Source of the DNA: CAWBFD01 sp963788115
GTDB lineage: Bacteria; Actinomycetota; Thermoleophilia; Solirubrobacterales; 70-9
DNA: 64,000 nt
Assembly: GCA_963788115.1 (NCBI GenBank)
Contig: CAWBFD010000002.1
Span: 806,001 to 870,000, forward strand
Direction: 5' to 3'
Within the stretch, counting starts at the first letter, position 1, and each line of letters begins with the position of its first letter. The translations under genes and the position numbers were made by a program. This document shows positions 60,595 to 64,000 of this stretch, one piece after another. Under the pieces are notes generated by a model. It was not told the origin of the DNA. It saw only the letters and a program-made list of their open reading frames with translations, and made no database searches.

Positions 60595-62109
60595 ATGAAT
60601 CGCGCCTGGATCCTGGGAGCGCTTATCGCGGTTGCGACCGCGATCTCGGGCTGCATAGGTGATGACAACGCCGACAAGGCAGGCGGCGAAGGTGACTCGG
60701 ACTCTGTCGTACTTACGCTCGCCAATCCCGACGATGGGGCCTTCAACCTGGACGAGTACGCGCGCGAGGTTGAGAGCCTGTCCGATGGGTCGGTGCAGAT
60801 CGAGTTCCGGAACAGCTGGCGGCCCGGTGAGGTCGACAACGAGCAAGGGACCATCGAGGACGTACGCGAAGGGAAGGTCGACCTAGGAAGCGTGGGCGCG
60901 CGCGCCTTCGACCTGTTCGGGGTGGACACCCTCCAGCCACTCGTCGCCCCGTTCGCGATCGACAGCTATGCGCAGCAGGGCGAGGTTCTGAAGAGCGCTC
61001 TCGCCGAGCGGATGCTGAGCGGGGTCGAGGAACTGGATCTGATTGGCATAACCCTGCTACCAGGCGAGATGCGCAAGCCGCTTGGCGTTTCGCGGCCGCT
61101 CGTGACGGAGTCCGACTACGGCGGCGCGACCGTCGGCATCCGCCCTTCGGAGATCGGCGAAAACACGATTGATGCACTGGGCGCGACCCCGAAGGGCTAC
61201 CACTTCAGCGACGACGTCTCGTCCTTCGACGGACTCGAGGTCTCAGTGAACTCGATCCCGTACGACGCCAGCTACCGGCAGGCCCGGGCACTCACAGCCA
61301 ACGTCAACCTGTGGCCGCGTGTCTTGACGATCATCATGAACGAAGATGCCTACCACGCCCTGAGCGAAGATCAGCGCGCGGCTCTGAGCAATGCTGGGAG
61401 CGCGGCCCTCGACCCCTCGCTTGAGGAGATCAAGAACCGCGAGCAGGAGGCGCTGGGCATTCTCTGTACCCGCGGGGAGCCGGCGGTCCGCTCGGCGAGT
61501 CCCTCGCAGCTCGAGAGCCTCCGCCGCGCCACCGCTCCGATCGCCCGGGCGTTGGAGCGCGACCCGGACACGCGCGACGCTGCGCGAGAAATCGCGGCGA
61601 TGCGCGCCGAGGTCGAGCCAGAGCCGGCGCCGAGCTGCGCGGAGGACGTGAGCGAACCCGCGGCCGGGAAGTCGACCCCCGTCGATGGTGTCTGGCGCAT
61701 GGAGACGACAAGAGACGAAGCCGCCACGGTCGTGCAGCCATCGGATCTGGTCCCGGAGAATTTCGGCGAGTTCATCTTCGTCTTCCGCGATGGTCGCTTC
61801 GCGTTCACCACCGAGAGCGAAGACGCGTGCATCTGGGCGTACGGCAGCTACAGCGTCGAGGGGCACACGGTCGAATGGAGGATCGAGGACGGCGGCGGCG
61901 AGGCGCCTACCGACGCCGCGAATACGCCGGGCGAGGTCTACCTGTACGACTGGAGCCGCTACCGCGACCAGCTCGAGCTCGCACCGATCGAGGGAGAGGT
62001 ATCGCCCGAGCCGTTCCGCGTCGAGCCCTGGCGGCAACTCGAGGGCGACGGCTCGCTCGAGCCGCTGAGCGACCACTGTCCGCCGCCGGCCGACGCGCTC
62101 GAGCCCTGA
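60595..62109 (+). CDS. TRAP-type DctP-like solute-binding lipoprotein with extra C-terminal domain
   Basis: A 504-residue protein from ATG 60595 with AAGAAGG upstream. Signal peptide with lipobox (AISGC). Residues about 35-340 resemble DctP solute-binding proteins (SDGSVQIEFRNSWRPGEVDN, KVDLGSVGARAFDLFGVDTL, YGGATVGIRPSEIGENTIDA, YHALSEDQRAALSNAG). The last 130 residues form an additional domain (VDGVWRMETTRDEAATVV, FIFVFRDGRFAFTTESED) resembling a beta-barrel seen in lipocalin-like proteins. DctQ/DctM permeases are absent, so it may act as a sensor or with a distant transporter. Next to a two-component pair. Confidence 0.8.
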   Translation: MNRAWILGALIAVATAISGCIGDDNADKAGGEGDSDSVVLTLANPDDGAFNLDEYAREVESLSDGSVQIEFRNSWRPGEVDNEQGTIEDVREGKVDLGSVGARAFDLFGVDTLQPLVAPFAIDSYAQQGEVLKSALAERMLSGVEELDLIGITLLPGEMRKPLGVSRPLVTESDYGGATVGIRPSEIGENTIDALGATPKGYHFSDDVSSFDGLEVSVNSIPYDASYRQARALTANVNLWPRVLTIIMNEDAYHALSEDQRAALSNAGSAALDPSLEEIKNREQEALGILCTRGEPAVRSASPSQLESLRRATAPIARALERDPDTRDAAREIAAMRAEVEPEPAPSCAEDVSEPAAGKSTPVDGVWRMETTRDEAATVVQPSDLVPENFGEFIFVFRDGRFAFTTESEDACIWAYGSYSVEGHTVEWRIEDGGGEAPTDAANTPGEVYLYDWSRYRDQLELAPIEGEVSPEPFRVEPWRQLEGDGSLEPLSDHCPPPADALEP

Positions 62110-62118
62110 CTCCCCGGG

Positions 62119-62763
62119 TCAGGGCCGCAGGTACGCCAGCACCGCGAGCACCCGCCGATGATCGTCGGGCGAGCCGTCGATGTCGAGCTTCATGAAGATC
62201 TGCCTAACGTGAGACTCGACCGTCTTCGGGCTGAGGAACAGCCGCTCGCAGATGCCCCCGTTCGAGCGGCCCTCGGCCATCAGCCCGAGCACCTCGCGCT
62301 CGCGGTCGGTGAGCTCGTCGAGAGGCCCGCTGGGACGCGGGCGGTCGACGAGTCGCGTGACGATCGTCGGGTCGAGCACGCACTCGCCCTCGGCGAGGCG
62401 GTGGAGGGCGTCGGTCAGCACCGCGACGTCGGAGACGCGCTCCTTTAGCAGGTAGCCGGATCGGGCCGGATGCTGCTCGAGCAGCCGCATGGCGTAGCTC
62501 GACTCGAGATAGTGCGAGAGAACGAGGACGCCAACGTCCGGGTGTGACTCTCTGATCTCCGCAGCGGCGACCAGGCCCTCGTCGGTGTGGGTCGGGGGCA
62601 TCTTGATGTCGACGATCGCGACATCCGGGCTGGTGAGCGCCGCCTTGCGGACCGCCTCATCGCCGGTGCCGACCTTGCCGACGACCTTGAGACCGGCCTC
62701 GGTCAGCAGCCGCTCGAGCCCCTCTCGGAGGAGCACCTCGTCTTCCGCGATCAGGATTCGCAT
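62119..62763 (-). CDS. NarL/FixJ-type response regulator
   Basis: A 214-residue regulator: receiver domain with acidic pocket (LIAEDEVLLREGLERLL), phospho-acceptor Asp in VAIVDIKMPP and the Lys in GYLLKERV, then a LuxR-type helix-turn-helix (LTDREREVLGLMAEGRSNGG, KTVESHVRQIFMKL). It overlaps the kinase gene by 13 nt, and the kinase precedes it on the minus strand. Targets unknown; the DctP-like lipoprotein gene converges on it. Confidence 0.94.
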   Translation of the reverse strand: MRILIAEDEVLLREGLERLLTEAGLKVVGKVGTGDEAVRKAALTSPDVAIVDIKMPPTHTDEGLVAAAEIRESHPDVGVLVLSHYLESSYAMRLLEQHPARSGYLLKERVSDVAVLTDALHRLAEGECVLDPTIVTRLVDRPRPSGPLDELTDREREVLGLMAEGRSNGGICERLFLSPKTVESHVRQIFMKLDIDGSPDDHRRVLAVLAYLRP

Positions 62764-64000
62764 GGGATGTCCGCCCTCACCGTAAACGGCCCACCGGGCT
62801 CGCGAGTGAGCACCACGCTCCCGTCGAGCGCGCCCACCCGGTCTTCGACCTCGACCAGCTCGTCGAGGTCGCCGTCGCCTTCGATCTCCAGCTCGAGCAA
62901 CCCTGCGGGCGTGGTCGTGGTGATCCGCAATCTGCTCGGGTTGCCGGCCCGAACCGTTTCCGAGACGACGAAGTAGGCGGCGGCCTCGAGGGCGGTTCCG
63001 AATCGCCCCTCGGGTAGATCCGAGAGCTCGACCGGGATCGCCGCGTCCTCGGCGAACGCCTCCAGCGCGGCCGCGAGACCCTCATCCGCAAGTACGGCCG
63101 GGAAGATCCCGTGCGCGACGTCACGCAACTCGGCGAGCGCGGTGCGGAGTTCCCGCTCGGCGTCGTCGAGCGGTGCGATGAGCGCGGGGTCGGGTCCGAG
63201 GCCGGAGCGGGCGAGTCGGAGCGATAGCGACAGGCCGACGAGCCGCTGCTGCGCGCCGTCGTGAAGGTCGCGTTCGAGCCGTCGTCGCTCGGCGTCGCCG
63301 GCGGCGATCACCCGCGCACGCGAGGCTCGCAGATCCTCGAGTTGCGCCCCGGCTTGAGCGCGAAGCCGCTCGTTCTCCAGCGCGAGACGGGCGGCGGCAG
63401 CCACCTCTTCCGCGAGCCCGGGGTCGTCGAGCAGGCCGGCTCGGTGCGAGAGCAGAGCGACCTCCTGTCCGTCGCGCACGAGTGCGGTCGCCTCGCCCTC
63501 CACCGTGACCGGGCGCCCGCGCACATCGACCAGCTTGCCATCCGCGAGCGGGTACGCAAGCTCGATCGTCGGGTCACCGAGCGTGTCGGCAAGGGCGTCG
63601 CGCAGTCCGCCCGGAGCCGGTGAATCGGCGAGCTCGACAACGAGCCGAGCGACTTCAACCCGTGTGGCGCGCGCGCGCACCCAGCCCCACGTCACCCCCA
63701 GCGAGAGCGCGAGGAGCGTTCCCGCCTCGGCGAGCCGCAGGTCGATCTCGGTTGCGTCGTTGCCGAGAAAACCGCGATCGAGGCTGTGCGCGAAGCCGAC
63801 GGCTACGAGCCCCATGTACGCGGTTCCGGCGAGGATCACGGGCCAGATCAGCCGGCGGAACGCCGCCGTGGAGCGAATGAGTCGCAGCACGAGCAGGCCT
63901 GCCAGCCCCAGCGACCACGCGAGGCCCAGGTCGACTCCTGTCTGGCTGAGATCCTCGACGGTGCCGGCCGAGCCGTGGACGAGGAGCAGGTTCTCGGGGC
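62751..64000 (-). CDS. Sensor histidine kinase with degraded ATPase domain, N-terminus beyond the window
   Basis: The frame is open to the right edge. Visible: hydrophobic segments (LGLAWSLGLAGLLVLRL, LIWPVILAGTAYMGLVAVG, AGTLLALSLGVTWGWV), a linker and the HisKA_3 phospho-acceptor His in RRLERDLHDGAQQRLVGLSL. The following HATPase region is abnormal: where related kinases have LTNxxKHA it reads VSETVRAGNPSRLRI, and the DDGxGG and GLRGLxDRV region reads EGDGDLDELVEVEDRVGALD. Without the Asn and glycine boxes, ATP binding is doubtful. Coupled to the response regulator gene. Confidence 0.85.
   Translation of the reverse strand, partial: PENLLLVHGSAGTVEDLSQTGVDLGLAWSLGLAGLLVLRLIRSTAAFRRLIWPVILAGTAYMGLVAVGFAHSLDRGFLGNDATEIDLRLAEAGTLLALSLGVTWGWVRARATRVEVARLVVELADSPAPGGLRDALADTLGDPTIELAYPLADGKLVDVRGRPVTVEGEATALVRDGQEVALLSHRAGLLDDPGLAEEVAAAARLALENERLRAQAGAQLEDLRASRARVIAAGDAERRRLERDLHDGAQQRLVGLSLSLRLARSGLGPDPALIAPLDDAERELRTALAELRDVAHGIFPAVLADEGLAAALEAFAEDAAIPVELSDLPEGRFGTALEAAAYFVVSETVRAGNPSRLRITTTTPAGLLELEIEGDGDLDELVEVEDRVGALDGSVVLTREPGGPFTVRADIPCES

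Overview
This is GC-rich, gene-dense chromosomal DNA from a high-GC Gram-positive bacterium. The gene families and small lineage-type proteins point to Actinomycetota, most likely class Thermoleophilia (Solirubrobacterales or a relative). Clues include GTG/TTG starts, 4-nt stop/start overlaps, small PurL with PurS/PurQ, Vsr-like DUF559 proteins, and an 'MGILDEAIREHL' acidic protein. The taxonomic call is an inference from family resemblance; no rRNA gene is present.

Region 1 (1-2.9 kb): the N-terminal part of a MalT-like STAND ATPase regulator (cut by the left edge), a membrane protein with a USP-like domain, and a GYD-domain protein. Region 2 (2.9-19.0 kb): a purine biosynthesis cluster, purD-purE-purB, purC-purS-purQ-purL, purF-purN-purH, all on the plus strand. 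It is interrupted by a minus-strand cytochrome P450/SnoaL pair and by two tandem secreted sulfatases. Only PurM and PurK of the route to IMP are not in the window. Region 3 (19.0-27.7 kb): a methyltransferase, tRNA-Lys, LigD (with an apparently dead polymerase domain), an Rrf2 regulator, and a minus-strand sulfate ABC transporter (sbp-cysT-cysW-cysA plus a small membrane protein). A histidine phosphatase follows.

Region 4 (27.7-32.9 kb): a frameshifted lipoprotein relic, a bicupin, the thiamine genes thiO-thiS-thiG behind a TPP riboswitch, and divergent thiE. Region 5 (33-49.9 kb) is the metabolic core. It holds lpdA, a fatty-acid synthesis operon on the minus strand (fabD-fabH-fabG-acpP-fabF-accD-tetR) converging on fabI, and a divergent operon encoding a 2-oxoacid dehydrogenase (E1 alpha, E1 beta, E2), a leucine/valine-type dehydrogenase, lipB and lipA. 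Together these form a coherent route from branched-chain amino acids (or pyruvate) to acyl-CoA primers for FabH. The TetR protein and GTCGA/TCGAC palindromes near fabI and fabD are candidates for control. fabF carries an apparent +1 frameshift.

Region 6 (50-64 kb): small lipoprotein, secreted glycoamylase-like protein with RTX repeats, rhomboid protease, an AbiEi/DUF559 gene precisely bounded by two 38-bp palindromic repeats, tRNA-Ala(UGC), glutamate dehydrogenase, an acidic protein, a membrane diguanylate cyclase, tRNA-Ala(CGC) with a gene fragment beside it, an alpha/beta-hydrolase lipoprotein, an orphan DctP-like lipoprotein, and a NarL-type two-component pair whose kinase (cut by the right edge) has a degraded ATPase domain.

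The most unusual items are the palindrome-bounded AbiEi/DUF559 cassette, the 98-bp repeat shared by the E1 beta N-terminus and a small frame before E2, the LigD with lost polymerase acidic residues, and the kinase lacking its N and G boxes.
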